A stretch of DNA of 64,000 nt from Sporosarcina ureae (GTDB lineage Bacteria > Bacillota > Bacilli > Bacillales_A > Planococcaceae). The notes beneath the pieces are model-generated. The model saw only the letters and a list, made by a program, of their open reading frames with translations, was not told the DNA's origin and did not search any database. This document shows positions 52,465-61,377 of this stretch, in pieces. Numbering within the stretch: position 1 is the stretch's first letter; the number at the start of each line of letters is the position of its first letter. The position numbers and the translations under genes are program-made. The stretch lies in the NCBI RefSeq assembly GCF_029267015.1, contig NZ_JARIEA010000073.1, forward strand, positions 1 to 64,000, read 5' to 3'.

Positions 52465-52773
52465 TTAACGGATAATCGGAGCAATAATTAACAGTATTAT
52501 AGAGCTTGAAATTAGAATGGTGCTAATTATTCTTGGTAGTTTTACTTTTTGGTCGCCTTTATAAAATCCAGAGAACTGAAGCTTGTTTCTATACAAAACA
52601 AAAAGAATAATTAGAATGGATATCCCTACTAGCCAAGCACCATTAGTATCATCTACGTTTATTCCAAAACTTGCATAGATTAAGTTCACTAGTCCACCTA
52701 ATAAACCTCCAATAATTAATAATATAATTGCAATTCGAATCAATTCCAAGCCTGCTCCCAATCCTTTTTTCAT
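52465..52773 (-). CDS. Small membrane protein (102 aa)
   Basis: AAGGGGTG precedes the ATG. Helices: IRIAIILLIIGGLLGGLVNL, AWLVGISILIILFVLY and a C-terminal IISTILISSSIILLIIAPII. A soluble loop with KLQFSGFYKGDQKVKLPR separates the last two. The family is not recognised. It sits among other short, possibly transferred membrane genes. Confidence 0.6.
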   Translation of the reverse strand: MKKGLGAGLELIRIAIILLIIGGLLGGLVNLIYASFGINVDDTNGAWLVGISILIILFVLYRNKLQFSGFYKGDQKVKLPRIISTILISSSIILLIIAPIIR

Positions 52774-52879
52774 TTATTCACCCCTTACAATATATAATTC
52801 CTTTTAAGCATCTTATTTCTCAAAATGGCACGTTAACAGTGTAATTTTTACTAAACAACGGCCCCCTAATCTTGAATTG

Positions 52880-53275
52880 TTAAGGGGCTACAAGCTCCAC
52901 TTTTATTCTGTCTGGGTCTTCAAAATAAACAGCATAATAGTCATTTCCACCAGCGAATGGATGCTTTATTGTATAAAGTATAGAAATCCCCTTACTTTTC
53001 AATTTCTCTGTTATGTCATCGACGTGTTGACGTGAATCAGCGTGAAATGCTAAATGATTTAATCCCACTCTAGATCTATGATAGGGGACGTCAAGAAAAC
53101 GTTCTTCTGTTTGAACAAAAACTAGATAAGTATCATCTAATTTCCAACTTCGTCCGCTTTCCCACTCTTGAAAGGAACTGTATCCTAATTCCTCAAGAAA
53201 CCAACCCCAAAAATTGATTGTTCTTTTCAAATCCGAAACATATATCTCAACGTGATGAAGTAATCCTTTCGACAA
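52880..53275 (-). CDS. VOC family protein (glyoxalase/bleomycin-resistance type)
   Basis: 131 residues from TTG 53275 (AAAGGGGCG upstream), giving MSKGLLHHVEIYVSDLKRTI; the ATG at 53311 has no ribosome site and its extra codons overlap poor sequence. LHHVEIYVSDL (metal His), VGLNHLAFHADSRQHVDDIT and AVYFEDPDRIKVELV (metal Glu) are the VOC landmarks. Metal-dependent; the substrate is unknown. Confidence 0.82.
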   Translation of the reverse strand: MSKGLLHHVEIYVSDLKRTINFWGWFLEELGYSSFQEWESGRSWKLDDTYLVFVQTEERFLDVPYHRSRVGLNHLAFHADSRQHVDDITEKLKSKGISILYTIKHPFAGGNDYYAVYFEDPDRIKVELVAP

Positions 53276-53353
53276 TAAATAACGCCCCTTTATTTGTTCA
53301 AATGGTCCCATTTAGGCACAGTTCTTGTTCTGTTATCGCCCTCGATTGATGAA

Positions 53354-53612
53354 TTACTGTTTTCTTGATAAAACAACATAAGTAGCAGAACAAAGAAAGA
53401 GTACTACACCAATAGCAAGCAAATACTTAAAAAGTCATGTGGCATAAAACCTATAGAGAATATCAAAAATAGTATAGACGCTACAAAAAAGCGATCACCC
53501 TTTGTTTCTTTATCCACGCTATACCAATTTAAGAGAACAAGAATATAAGCTTATAGCCAAAGTATTTATTAGTAATATTAACCATATCCTTATTTTCCCA
53601 TCGTATGAATCC
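53354..53612 (-). pseudogene. Decayed three-helix membrane protein
   Basis: Piecing together minus-strand frames gives KIRIWLILLINTLAISLYS, LNWYSVDKETKGDRFFVASI plus LFLIFSIGFMPHD, and YLLAIGVVLFLCSATYVVLS RKQ. Two frameshifts are needed. The result would be an 85-90-residue protein with three helices. The family is unknown. Confidence 0.5.
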
Positions 53613-53672
53613 TCGATCATCGGATTTGTTTGCTAGGCAATGTTCGCCCAGTTGGCGCCTTTATTTATGGAA

Positions 53673-53891
53673 CTACCAAAGTGGTTCATCTTTTCCAGTT
53701 AATTTGATTTTCGAAATTATAAACGGAACAAATAGTAGACTTAACCATCCCAAAGTTAATAACCTCTGCGATTCAGCTGAGATGTATTGTCTGTCACCAC
53801 AATTGGGGCAGTCTTTCCCCTTCTTTGAAAATCCAAGAGCGATTAAGTCTTTTGCATTCCACTTGAAATTACAGTTCGTGCAACGTGGCAT
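53673..53891 (-). CDS. CxxC...CxxC small membrane protein (TIGR04104-like)
   Basis: 72 residues. MPRCTNCNFKWNAKDLIALG and CPNCGDRQYISAESQ form a zinc ribbon with the ~20-residue spacing typical of the cxxc_20_cxxc family. A single helix (LTLGWLSLLFVPFIISKIKL) follows. It is an intact relative of the frameshifted gene at 51.8-52.1 kb. GGAGGTAT precedes the ATG. Confidence 0.7.
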   Translation of the reverse strand: MPRCTNCNFKWNAKDLIALGFSKKGKDCPNCGDRQYISAESQRLLTLGWLSLLFVPFIISKIKLTGKDEPLW

Positions 53892-53965
53892 GACGATACC
53901 TCCTATTCTTCTTTAACCAACACCCATGTTCTTAATGAAAAACTAACTTCCAGTAAAAACATGGA

Positions 53966-54001
53966 CTACTCTACTATTCTTACGTTCACATAGTAGAGTA
54001 G
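53966..54001 (-). terminator. Hairpin between the 54124 operon and the small CxxC gene
   Basis: CTACTCTACTAT/ATAGTAGAGTAG is a 12-bp perfect stem. On the minus strand a T-run (GTTTTTAC) follows about 9 nt later. Confidence 0.6.
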
Positions 54002-54080
54002 GTTTCACTTTTTTGAAGGTTTCGAATTCATATAACGATGTTCCAGCCTTCTCCCTATTGTTACTACTCTATGTATTTTA

Positions 54081-54110
54081 AAAAAAGCACCGCAATATGC
54101 GATGCTTTCC
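54081..54110 (-). terminator. Terminator of the ECF/MoxR operon
   Basis: On the minus strand AAAGCATCGCATATTGCGGTGCTTTTTTT makes a compact hairpin with a long T-tail, directly after the last gene of the operon. Confidence 0.8.
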
Positions 54111-54123
54111 TCTACTTTCCTAC

Positions 54124-56343
54124 TTATTGATGACGCAAAATAAATCGTAATTTCTTCAACCCTTTTTTCGATTTCTTCACCGCCACATAAACTCGCGCAA
54201 ATAACTTTTCTACCTCTGTGCGTTCTTCATTGGTCACATTATGCGGACTATATTTGGCTTTTTGATAAATTTTCAAACTGTCTTCTGTGTCTTGTCGTAG
54301 TTGCGGATCAATTCCCCCAACTGCGTCAGGTATAGTTTCAAATGAAGGCAGTTTCGCAACAACTTGTTCTTTTTCTAACATTTGCACCATGAGCTGGACA
54401 TGGTTCACAACCGCTACTCGATGATCTTTCACATGGAGTTTGTTTTGTCGTTTTCTCTTTCTTAAGACGTATAATACAATCAGGATGAATAGAATCACGA
54501 CGATGAGCATATTCAACCAGAACCACAACACCGTGTTTGGATTCACTTGCTTTGCATCTTCTGGTTTGTCCTGATCTTGCTGCACTTCCGTCGTATCATT
54601 CGGTTCGGGTTCCGCTGTACTTCCACCGGTGACATCCGGTGAATCAGCACCCGAAGCTGGATAGTCTTTTTTATTGATTTCCGGCATTTTCTCAGCATAC
54701 CCCGGTGTCACTTCAATCGGTACCCAACCGACCATATCGACGTAGATTTCCGTCCACGCATGAGCATTTTTCTCGCTGACATTGATTTCACTGAATGACT
54801 GTAGATCTTTCACGTCATCCATCCCGACGATATAGCCTTCCGCATAACGCGCAGGTGTGCCGAGCATTCTGAATGCTAATGTCGCGATCGTTGCGTAGTG
54901 AACGGAGTAGCCTTCTTTTGACTCTTCCAATATACCCGTCACAAAATCCTGATCATGTATCGGTTCGGCACGTTCGTTATAACTCATCGACTGTGCCAAG
55001 AAACGTTCCACTTCTTGAATCGTTTGTTCATATGGTAAACGTCTTTCTGAATCGAGTACGCTCTCGTCCAAATGGTTACGCAACACATTTAAGCTATCTT
55101 GCGGCACAGTAAGATATTCATTGTAGACGTATTGATTGTAATGACTTTCACGACGTAAATAGTCGGTGTCTTTTGTTGCATACAACGCATTCGCGATTTG
55201 CGGATAATCGGTGTACGGCGTCAACATATAGTTCATTTCCACTATGCGTCTGCCGAATATCCCTGTCGCATGCAGCGCGTCTGCTTGTTTCGTACGGATA
55301 ATGTTTGTATCGATCCCAGCCAACTCATACGGCGCATAAATATATCGACTGGATGCACCGACATTTTGAATGACGAGTTTCGCCTCTTCGTACTCCTCTG
55401 GCAAACTGCTTTTCGCAGCCAAACTCAGCTGTTTCGCTCCGGTGAAATCTTCTTTCTCTAGCGCTTCAAGCAATGACTTCTCTTTCCTATATGCGTCGCC
55501 CTCGATTTCCTTCCAGCCAACCGGTGTGTAAGTCGAACCGACGAATCCTTTCAAATACAGTGGACTCGGATTTTCCATCGCGACTTTTAACGCAGTATGG
55601 TCGTCCGGTGTAAACGTAGATAGCCGATGGAAGTTTCCGCCTGTCAGAACAGGTGCGCCGCCTTTAAAATAGCGGAACTTCTCACCTTGGTAACGTATAG
55701 TGTCTTCCCATTTCGAACTGCCCGTGAATTCTCCATTGCCGTTTTGATTAATTGCCGTATAAGCAAACATCAGCACGATCAATGAAATAGGTAAGATCGC
55801 CATCCGTTTCCACCAACGCAATGAAAGATGATTCATATACAGCAGTGTCAAAATCAATACTGCGAAAAACAAAATATCCAGCATCAATGATGGAGACGTG
55901 CCTAGAAGTACTTGAATCGACCAAATCACAAGTGCAAGCGTCACGACGATCCAACGTTTTTGATTAACAATCGCATAATAAATGGCACTGCCGACTAATA
56001 AAGCGATTTGACCGAGGATCATACCGTTCAGCCAGGAGTCTGTTTCATTTACAGACAATACATCCAAATATAAATGCTTGCGCTCTGCAAGCGTTACAAA
56101 CAAGGCGTTAATCGTCCGCTTCACGTCATCCACGTACTTCGATAGGAAGAGTAAGCTGAAGACGACACTCGCGATTAATACGACGTCACCGCCACGTTGT
56201 TTCCACTGAATGCGCGCGACCATCCACAGCAACACGAGCACTAGCGCGGGAACGATATGAATTTCCGGAAACAACATCGCACGGATTACAAGGAAGGCTG
56301 ACACTAGCACACTATACGCTACTACTCCATTGATCCATTTCAT
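54124..56343 (-). CDS. yebA: Transglutaminase-like membrane protein, catalytic Cys replaced by Ser
   Basis: 739 residues of the TgpA/YebA type. Five or more N-terminal helices, a ~400-residue extracellular part, a transglutaminase-core domain at about 470-560, then a Thr/Glu/Pro linker, one helix (LWFWLNMLIVVILFILIVLY) and a cytoplasmic DUF4129-like tail. In the core, EGYSVHYATIATLAFRMLGT has Ser (codon TCC) where catalytic members have Cys. The His motif NAHAWTEIYVDMVGWVPIEV is kept, but the Asp position reads Glu. The domain is therefore probably inactive as a transglutaminase or protease. The start overlaps the DUF58 stop by ATGA. It is the last gene of the MoxR-DUF58-TGase unit. Confidence 0.88.
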   Translation of the reverse strand: MKWINGVVAYSVLVSAFLVIRAMLFPEIHIVPALVLVLLWMVARIQWKQRGGDVVLIASVVFSLLFLSKYVDDVKRTINALFVTLAERKHLYLDVLSVNETDSWLNGMILGQIALLVGSAIYYAIVNQKRWIVVTLALVIWSIQVLLGTSPSLMLDILFFAVLILTLLYMNHLSLRWWKRMAILPISLIVLMFAYTAINQNGNGEFTGSSKWEDTIRYQGEKFRYFKGGAPVLTGGNFHRLSTFTPDDHTALKVAMENPSPLYLKGFVGSTYTPVGWKEIEGDAYRKEKSLLEALEKEDFTGAKQLSLAAKSSLPEEYEEAKLVIQNVGASSRYIYAPYELAGIDTNIIRTKQADALHATGIFGRRIVEMNYMLTPYTDYPQIANALYATKDTDYLRRESHYNQYVYNEYLTVPQDSLNVLRNHLDESVLDSERRLPYEQTIQEVERFLAQSMSYNERAEPIHDQDFVTGILEESKEGYSVHYATIATLAFRMLGTPARYAEGYIVGMDDVKDLQSFSEINVSEKNAHAWTEIYVDMVGWVPIEVTPGYAEKMPEINKKDYPASGADSPDVTGGSTAEPEPNDTTEVQQDQDKPEDAKQVNPNTVLWFWLNMLIVVILFILIVLYVLRKRKRQNKLHVKDHRVAVVNHVQLMVQMLEKEQVVAKLPSFETIPDAVGGIDPQLRQDTEDSLKIYQKAKYSPHNVTNEERTEVEKLFARVYVAVKKSKKGLKKLRFILRHQ

Positions 56344-57386
56344 ACAGCGGATCCCTCCCTATTCTCCGAGATCACGATCGTTTGATATTCCGTGCTGCGC
56401 GCATTATTTGTCGTCAACACGATACAGTGTGGATACGTTTTTCTTAACCTTTTCCATTGTTCATCCGACATCGATAACGCGGATGCACTTCTTGTTAGTA
56501 CTTCTTTTATCGCCAGTGCAGCTTCATGTTCATTTTTAATCGTCAACTGCTCACTTGTTGTGTGATCTACTAGAAGCTGGACTTCATGATGGCCTGCGAC
56601 ATAGGAATACAGCAAAGCGGAAAACGTTTCGATGAATTCATCATAGAGTGCGACGCGTTTTGTAAACGACGTGAAATCAATCGTCATCATTACCGCATCC
56701 CCTATGAGCGTGTCATGCTGTTTGACGAATAGCTCATCCACTTTACTTGATAACTTCCAGTGAATTTGTTTAACTGAGTCGCCTGGTTTATAGACCGATA
56801 CGTCCGCAAGCTCTTCGCCATCGATTTTCTTCATCGGAATCGCACCTGGCGTTTGCAGTACATGCTGATTCTGCTCGATGCGTTGAAGTTTCAAGAAATA
56901 CAGATTCGGCATGATTAACATCGCGGACTGCGTATCGATCTTCTGCACTGAACGGAAGAACGCGAAACTGTCTTTGATCGTTATCTGTTTCATTCTTATC
57001 GTCACTTGTCCCATATATTTCTGTGGCAGAATGAATGCAAATTCTTCCGCACTCTTCGCGGGGATGGACAAGATGTGCTCGTGACTTTCTTGCCTGCCCG
57101 TGAATACGTGCTCGATGACGAGATGCATATGTAGTTGTGTGACGGGTAATCGACTGGTATTTTCTACGCGCAGTTGATAGCCCATCTGTTCATTCTTATA
57201 TAGTTCATTCGCTGCTATGATCTCGCAATGTAATTTTCCTTTTACGAGATAGACGCTTAACACGAGCCACAGCCAGACAATGAATGATCCGATTGCGAAC
57301 AGTAGCGCGAAATGCGTCGTCGTAAAGATGAAAAATGCGAGCGTAAACAGCAACCAGACGACGCTGATCAGTAATGTAAACACCAT
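56340..57386 (-). CDS. yeaD: DUF58 protein with two N-terminal helices
   Basis: 348 residues. Two membrane helices span ~5-50, followed by a beta domain and then the DUF58 core VYKPGDSVKQIHWKLSSKVD, with a von Willebrand A-like segment (AVMMTIDFTSF). DUF58 proteins are partners of MoxR ATPases in membrane or envelope quality control; the exact role is unclear. Coupled by ATGA to the transglutaminase-like gene, and 11 nt after the MoxR gene. Confidence 0.88.
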   Translation of the reverse strand: MVFTLLISVVWLLFTLAFFIFTTTHFALLFAIGSFIVWLWLVLSVYLVKGKLHCEIIAANELYKNEQMGYQLRVENTSRLPVTQLHMHLVIEHVFTGRQESHEHILSIPAKSAEEFAFILPQKYMGQVTIRMKQITIKDSFAFFRSVQKIDTQSAMLIMPNLYFLKLQRIEQNQHVLQTPGAIPMKKIDGEELADVSVYKPGDSVKQIHWKLSSKVDELFVKQHDTLIGDAVMMTIDFTSFTKRVALYDEFIETFSALLYSYVAGHHEVQLLVDHTTSEQLTIKNEHEAALAIKEVLTRSASALSMSDEQWKRLRKTYPHCIVLTTNNARSTEYQTIVISENREGSAV

Positions 57387-57397
57387 ACGATCAGCCC

Positions 57398-58342
57398 TTA
57401 AAATGTCGCAAGCATTGCTTGATCGGGCGTGGCAACACTTTGCAGTAGTTTTTCGAGTAGCGCATCTTGTTCTTGTTCAGCGCCTGGTACGCTCGACAGG
57501 ATAATGCGGTGTCGGCTCGTCGGTAACCACACAGCATGGACGTCTTCTGGAATGACGTAATCACGGTCTTGCATGAAGGCATGTGCTTTCGCCATCTGGC
57601 AGAGTGCGAGTGCGCCACGTGGGCTGATTCCTTGATGAATGGACGGATGGTTTCGCGTTTTCTCGGTGAGTGCCGTGACGTAACGCAAGATTTCTTCGTG
57701 AATGAAGAGATTTTGTACTTGCTGTTGAAGCGCTAATAATTCGTTTTTTGTAATGATCTGCTCGAGTGAAGATAGCGGATCGGTCTGCTGTCGATTTTTC
57801 AGCATTTCGACTTGATCCTCAAAATCAGGATATCCGACGCTTAATTTTGTCATGAAGCGATCAATTTGCGCGCTCGGTAGCGGTTGCGTTCCGATTGTGC
57901 CGTAAGGGTTTTGCGTCGCAATGACGTGAAACGGTGCGGGCAATGGATACGTCACACCGTCAACAGTTACTTGTCTTTCCTGCATCGCTTCAAGTAATGC
58001 CGCTTGTGTTCTTGAAGACGTCCGGTTGATTTCATCGCCAAGCAATAAGTTACACATGACGGCACCTTCTTTAAAGACAAATTCATTTTTTTCTTTATCG
58101 AACATCGTGAAACCGATGACGTCAGATGCCACGACGTCTGGCGTGAACTGGATACGGTTCGAATCGAGACCGACGACCCGGCTGAATGCTTTTGCCAGTG
58201 TCGTTTTCCCGACTCCCGGTAAATCTTCGAGCAGTACATGTCCTCCAGCTAGAAACGTCATCCACACTTTTTGGATGACGTCGTCTTTCCCGTTAATTAC
58301 TTTTTTCATTTCATTGAGTACGTGTGTTGATTGATTGCTCAT
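57398..58342 (-). CDS. yeaC: MoxR-family AAA+ ATPase
   Basis: 314 residues. Walker A LPGVGKTTLAKAF, Walker B LLGDEINRTSSRTQAALLEA MQE, sensor 1 VIATQNPYGTIGTQPLPSAQ and the C-terminal lid (GISPRGALALCQMAKAHAFM) are all intact. MoxR ATPases act as chaperones for VWA-domain partners such as the DUF58 protein next door. The gene begins 3 nt after the ECF ATPase stop, tying this unit to the transporter genes in one transcript. Confidence 0.92.
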   Translation of the reverse strand: MSNQSTHVLNEMKKVINGKDDVIQKVWMTFLAGGHVLLEDLPGVGKTTLAKAFSRVVGLDSNRIQFTPDVVASDVIGFTMFDKEKNEFVFKEGAVMCNLLLGDEINRTSSRTQAALLEAMQERQVTVDGVTYPLPAPFHVIATQNPYGTIGTQPLPSAQIDRFMTKLSVGYPDFEDQVEMLKNRQQTDPLSSLEQIITKNELLALQQQVQNLFIHEEILRYVTALTEKTRNHPSIHQGISPRGALALCQMAKAHAFMQDRDYVIPEDVHAVWLPTSRHRIILSSVPGAEQEQDALLEKLLQSVATPDQAMLATF

Positions 58343-58345
58343 TCG

Positions 58346-59971
58346 TCAGTTCCTCCTGTTGTTGCTGTTCACAGCGTCCACGATATCGTCCGCTGTGATA
58401 GCAAATGGAAATAATCCTCGCGCGATTTTACTCGCCGCGGTTGTATAAAATCGATTGGACGTAAAGAACGTCTTCGGGTTATTGATCGCGAGCAGTGATT
58501 TGTCGAACAACATGCCGACACGTGTAGACACTTCAGCCGCGAATTCAATATCGTGCGTTACGATGATCGTCGTGATATTACGTTTTTGCAGTGTTTGAAT
58601 CAACTGAATCACTTCTTTTTTCGACATGACGTCCATTCCTTTAGTCGGTTCATCGAGCAATAAAATAGATGGATTATGCAGCAATAATTTCGCCAATGCG
58701 ATTTTTTGCTGCTCACCGCCACTTACATCAAATGGGTTTCTCTTTGCTAACTGTTCAATTTGTAGCTGTTTCATCATATCCGTAACAGTGGATTCTCTTT
58801 GCTCTTTTGGCAACTTTTGCACAACAGCCAGCAGTTCTTCGTTCACTGTCGAGTGCATAAATAACGCTTGCGGATTTTGCGGCAATAACACGATATTGCC
58901 TTTCCACTTGGCCGGCACGACATCATCTATAAGGATCTTGCCTGCGTATGGCTTATTCAATCCCGCGAGCAACTTCAAGAACGACGACTTCCCGACCCCA
59001 TTTCCTCCGACGATTGTGAAAATCTCTCCACGGTGAATTGTCACGTTCATATCCGCAAGCAAATCATCGCTTTTACGGTTATAACGGAAATACAGATTTT
59101 TCACTGTAATGAGAGGGGGATGCTTTTTCCTCATCGGATCCATCGGCGGTACAGCGGGTGGGTAGCGCCGAATGAAGTCCATCCCTTCGCGCACAGTAAT
59201 CGGCGTGTTCTCCAGAAAACCAAGCTTATAATAAACACGCATCGCCGCAGTGAGTGCGTCAAGCATCGGATGGTCGAGTAACGAATGACCGATCAACTTC
59301 GGCGTCGAGTCGTACAGAAGCGAGCCGTTTTCCATGAATAATACGCGATCACAGACAGGCAACAATTCTTCTAGCCGGTGTTCGACAACGAGAATCGTCA
59401 TGCCGAGTTCTCGGTTGATTTTATCAAGCAACGTCAAAAACTCGGAAGCCGCGATCGGATCGAGCTGAGAAGTCGGTTCATCGAGCAATAAAATATCCGG
59501 TTCCATCGCAAGCACTGCCGCTAAATTGACGAGTTGTTTCTGCCCGCCCGATAAGTCGCTAACGCTGTCATGCAACCAGTTCTGAATGCCGAAGAAACTG
59601 GCCACTTCCGCAATTTTTCGCTGCATCTCTTCCGTCGAGACCCCCATATTCTCAAGTCCGAACGCGAGCTCTTGCCAGACTTTCTCCATGACGATCTGCC
59701 CGTCTGGATTTTGCATCATATAGCCGATCGCGGTCGCCGTCATTGTAGCCGGCAGATCATCAAGTTTTTGACCGCTGAAATACACATTACCGCTCAGTTT
59801 ACCAGTCGGTCGCATTTCCCGCTTCAACATCTTGAGTAACGTCGACTTTCCAGAGCCCGTAGGACCGAATAACATCACGAATTCCCCTGGCATAATCGAA
59901 AAAGAGACGTCACGCAAGACTTGTTGATCTTCATAAAAGAAGTTTAGATTTTCGACTGTAAGTATCGCCAT
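58346..59971 (-). CDS. ECF transporter double ATPase (fused EcfA-EcfA', YkoD-like)
   Basis: 541 residues with two complete ABC domains. The first has GPTGSGKSTLL, LSGGQKQLVNL and ILLLDEPTSQLDP; the second has GGNGVGKSSFL, VSGGEQQKIAL and ILLLDEPTKGMD. The two signatures and the YMMQNPDGQIVM and LLPQNPQALF Q-loops are typical of energy-coupling-factor transporters. This single-chain form resembles YkoD. It overlaps the T-subunit gene by 28 nt. No S component is in the window. Confidence 0.9.
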   Translation of the reverse strand: MAILTVENLNFFYEDQQVLRDVSFSIMPGEFVMLFGPTGSGKSTLLKMLKREMRPTGKLSGNVYFSGQKLDDLPATMTATAIGYMMQNPDGQIVMEKVWQELAFGLENMGVSTEEMQRKIAEVASFFGIQNWLHDSVSDLSGGQKQLVNLAAVLAMEPDILLLDEPTSQLDPIAASEFLTLLDKINRELGMTILVVEHRLEELLPVCDRVLFMENGSLLYDSTPKLIGHSLLDHPMLDALTAAMRVYYKLGFLENTPITVREGMDFIRRYPPAVPPMDPMRKKHPPLITVKNLYFRYNRKSDDLLADMNVTIHRGEIFTIVGGNGVGKSSFLKLLAGLNKPYAGKILIDDVVPAKWKGNIVLLPQNPQALFMHSTVNEELLAVVQKLPKEQRESTVTDMMKQLQIEQLAKRNPFDVSGGEQQKIALAKLLLHNPSILLLDEPTKGMDVMSKKEVIQLIQTLQKRNITTIIVTHDIEFAAEVSTRVGMLFDKSLLAINNPKTFFTSNRFYTTAASKIARGLFPFAITADDIVDAVNSNNRRN

Positions 59972-60813
59972 TTGACACTCTCCTTCGCTTCATAGATAAA
60001 CGGCAACAACATCAGTAAGCTAATAATGACATAATGTCCTGCCCCCAGTGTCTGTTCACTAATTTCCGGGTAATACTGCGTTTGGTGTTGCGTGAAGTAC
60101 CCGATATAATAGAGAAGAAATAAAACGAGTCCTGCAGTCAGCACACCGTCACGCTTCGTAAAGCGCATGACTTTATACTCTGTCCTCGCTTTCGTCATAC
60201 CATATCCACGTGCTTTCATGACGTCTGGCTTCACAAAGACGAACTCAGCCGTCTGGACAAGTGTCTGCCGCCATAAAGCGAACGCTCGATGAAATTTCAC
60301 GAATCTGCTGGAAACTTTGTAATAACCAATCCCACGCTGCGCCATTTGCTTTTCCTGCCATTTCGTTTTAAATATCGGGATGAAGCGCCATAGCATCGAA
60401 ACGAGAATACCAAGATTAGCAGACACTTTCGTCAGTACAGCAAGTATTTTATTCGTCGTGAAAATCTCGAAATAACTCTTCATCCAAAAACACGTCGCGA
60501 CAATGGCCCCCGCTAGAACGAGACCTTTCGTTACAGCTTCCCGCGTCACCGCATGGTCGTTCAGGAAAAATAAAGGAGTGAAACCGTTATGCACATACGA
60601 TGGGTACGCGACCGCAATGAATAGAAAGACGAAAAAGTAATACAATAGATCTTTACTTGCCGCCCGTACTCCGTGCAACATGGAGAAATACAGAATGCCA
60701 CCGACGAGCGAAAACGCCACGATGATCGGATGAAACGAGCTGAACATCGTGACGAGGACAACGGTCATATAGACAAGTAGCAATACAGGATGAAAGTTCG
60801 AAAATGCGCTCAT
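59944..60813 (-). CDS. ECF transporter T component (EcfT/CbiQ-like)
   Basis: 289 residues, six helices. The coupling motif VMKARGYGMTKA carries the ARG triad that contacts the ATPases in EcfT proteins; an upstream MAQRGIGYYKV segment resembles the second such motif. It should bridge the double ATPase and a substrate-binding S protein. The start overlaps the stop region of the DUF4430 gene (TAGATGA) and its end overlaps the ATPase gene. Confidence 0.88.
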   Translation of the reverse strand: MSAFSNFHPVLLLVYMTVVLVTMFSSFHPIIVAFSLVGGILYFSMLHGVRAASKDLLYYFFVFLFIAVAYPSYVHNGFTPLFFLNDHAVTREAVTKGLVLAGAIVATCFWMKSYFEIFTTNKILAVLTKVSANLGILVSMLWRFIPIFKTKWQEKQMAQRGIGYYKVSSRFVKFHRAFALWRQTLVQTAEFVFVKPDVMKARGYGMTKARTEYKVMRFTKRDGVLTAGLVLFLLYYIGYFTQHQTQYYPEISEQTLGAGHYVIISLLMLLPFIYEAKESVKWRYLQSKI

Positions 60814-61368
60814 CTAGTTTCCTTCTTTCTTTGTTTGGAGTATGTAGCCATCCAGATCCCGTCCTAGATCACATGTGTAGTGGAATTCGACTTCATCGCC
60901 GTCATGCAGTTTGTATTGACTAACCCCCTGACTCGGGAATTCGCCGTTTACTTTATACATCCAACCACTTAACGGACCGCAATTAAACTCATACAAATAG
61001 TTGATGCCTTGAACGTAAATACTGTTGTAGATATTATAGTCGGCTCCTTGGTACTCCATTGGGATGCGGTGGTGGCGAGTCGCGCGGTCGAGAAGATCAA
61101 ACGCAGTATCGCCACTGCGCAACACATATTCTGATTTCGCAAGTATTTCACCGTCTGGTTCGATATATTTCTCAAGACCAGCTTTTAACTGATCCATCGA
61201 ATCGAGAACGGTGTCACTACGTATTTCGAGCGTCACTGTCTCTGAGTCTTCAGTGATTTCGTCGACATGTGTCAAATAATATTCTTCCACCGACTGGATT
61301 TTCGTACCTGCAATGAGCCATCCGACAATAAAGAGGATGAATGCTACGACTAATAGATCTTTCTTCAT
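60814..61368 (-). CDS. Membrane-anchored DUF4430 (transcobalamin-C-like) protein
   Basis: 184 residues. An N-terminal helix (LLVVAFILFIVGWLIAGTKI) anchors the rest outside. The DUF4430 hallmark is CGPLSGWMYKVNGEFPSQGV, then YKLHDGDEVEFHYTCDLGRD. DUF4430 is the C-terminal domain of animal transcobalamin/intrinsic factor and is found in bacterial surface proteins. Next to ECF T and A genes it could pass a ligand to the importer. The ligand is inferred, not shown. Confidence 0.85.
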   Translation of the reverse strand: MKKDLLVVAFILFIVGWLIAGTKIQSVEEYYLTHVDEITEDSETVTLEIRSDTVLDSMDQLKAGLEKYIEPDGEILAKSEYVLRSGDTAFDLLDRATRHHRIPMEYQGADYNIYNSIYVQGINYLYEFNCGPLSGWMYKVNGEFPSQGVSQYKLHDGDEVEFHYTCDLGRDLDGYILQTKKEGN

Positions 61369-61377
61369 TATATCCCT

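Noticed and set aside
53605-53916. 103-aa plus-strand ORF opposite the small CxxC gene
   Set aside because: The minus-strand gene has a zinc ribbon and a ribosome site; the plus ORF has neither.
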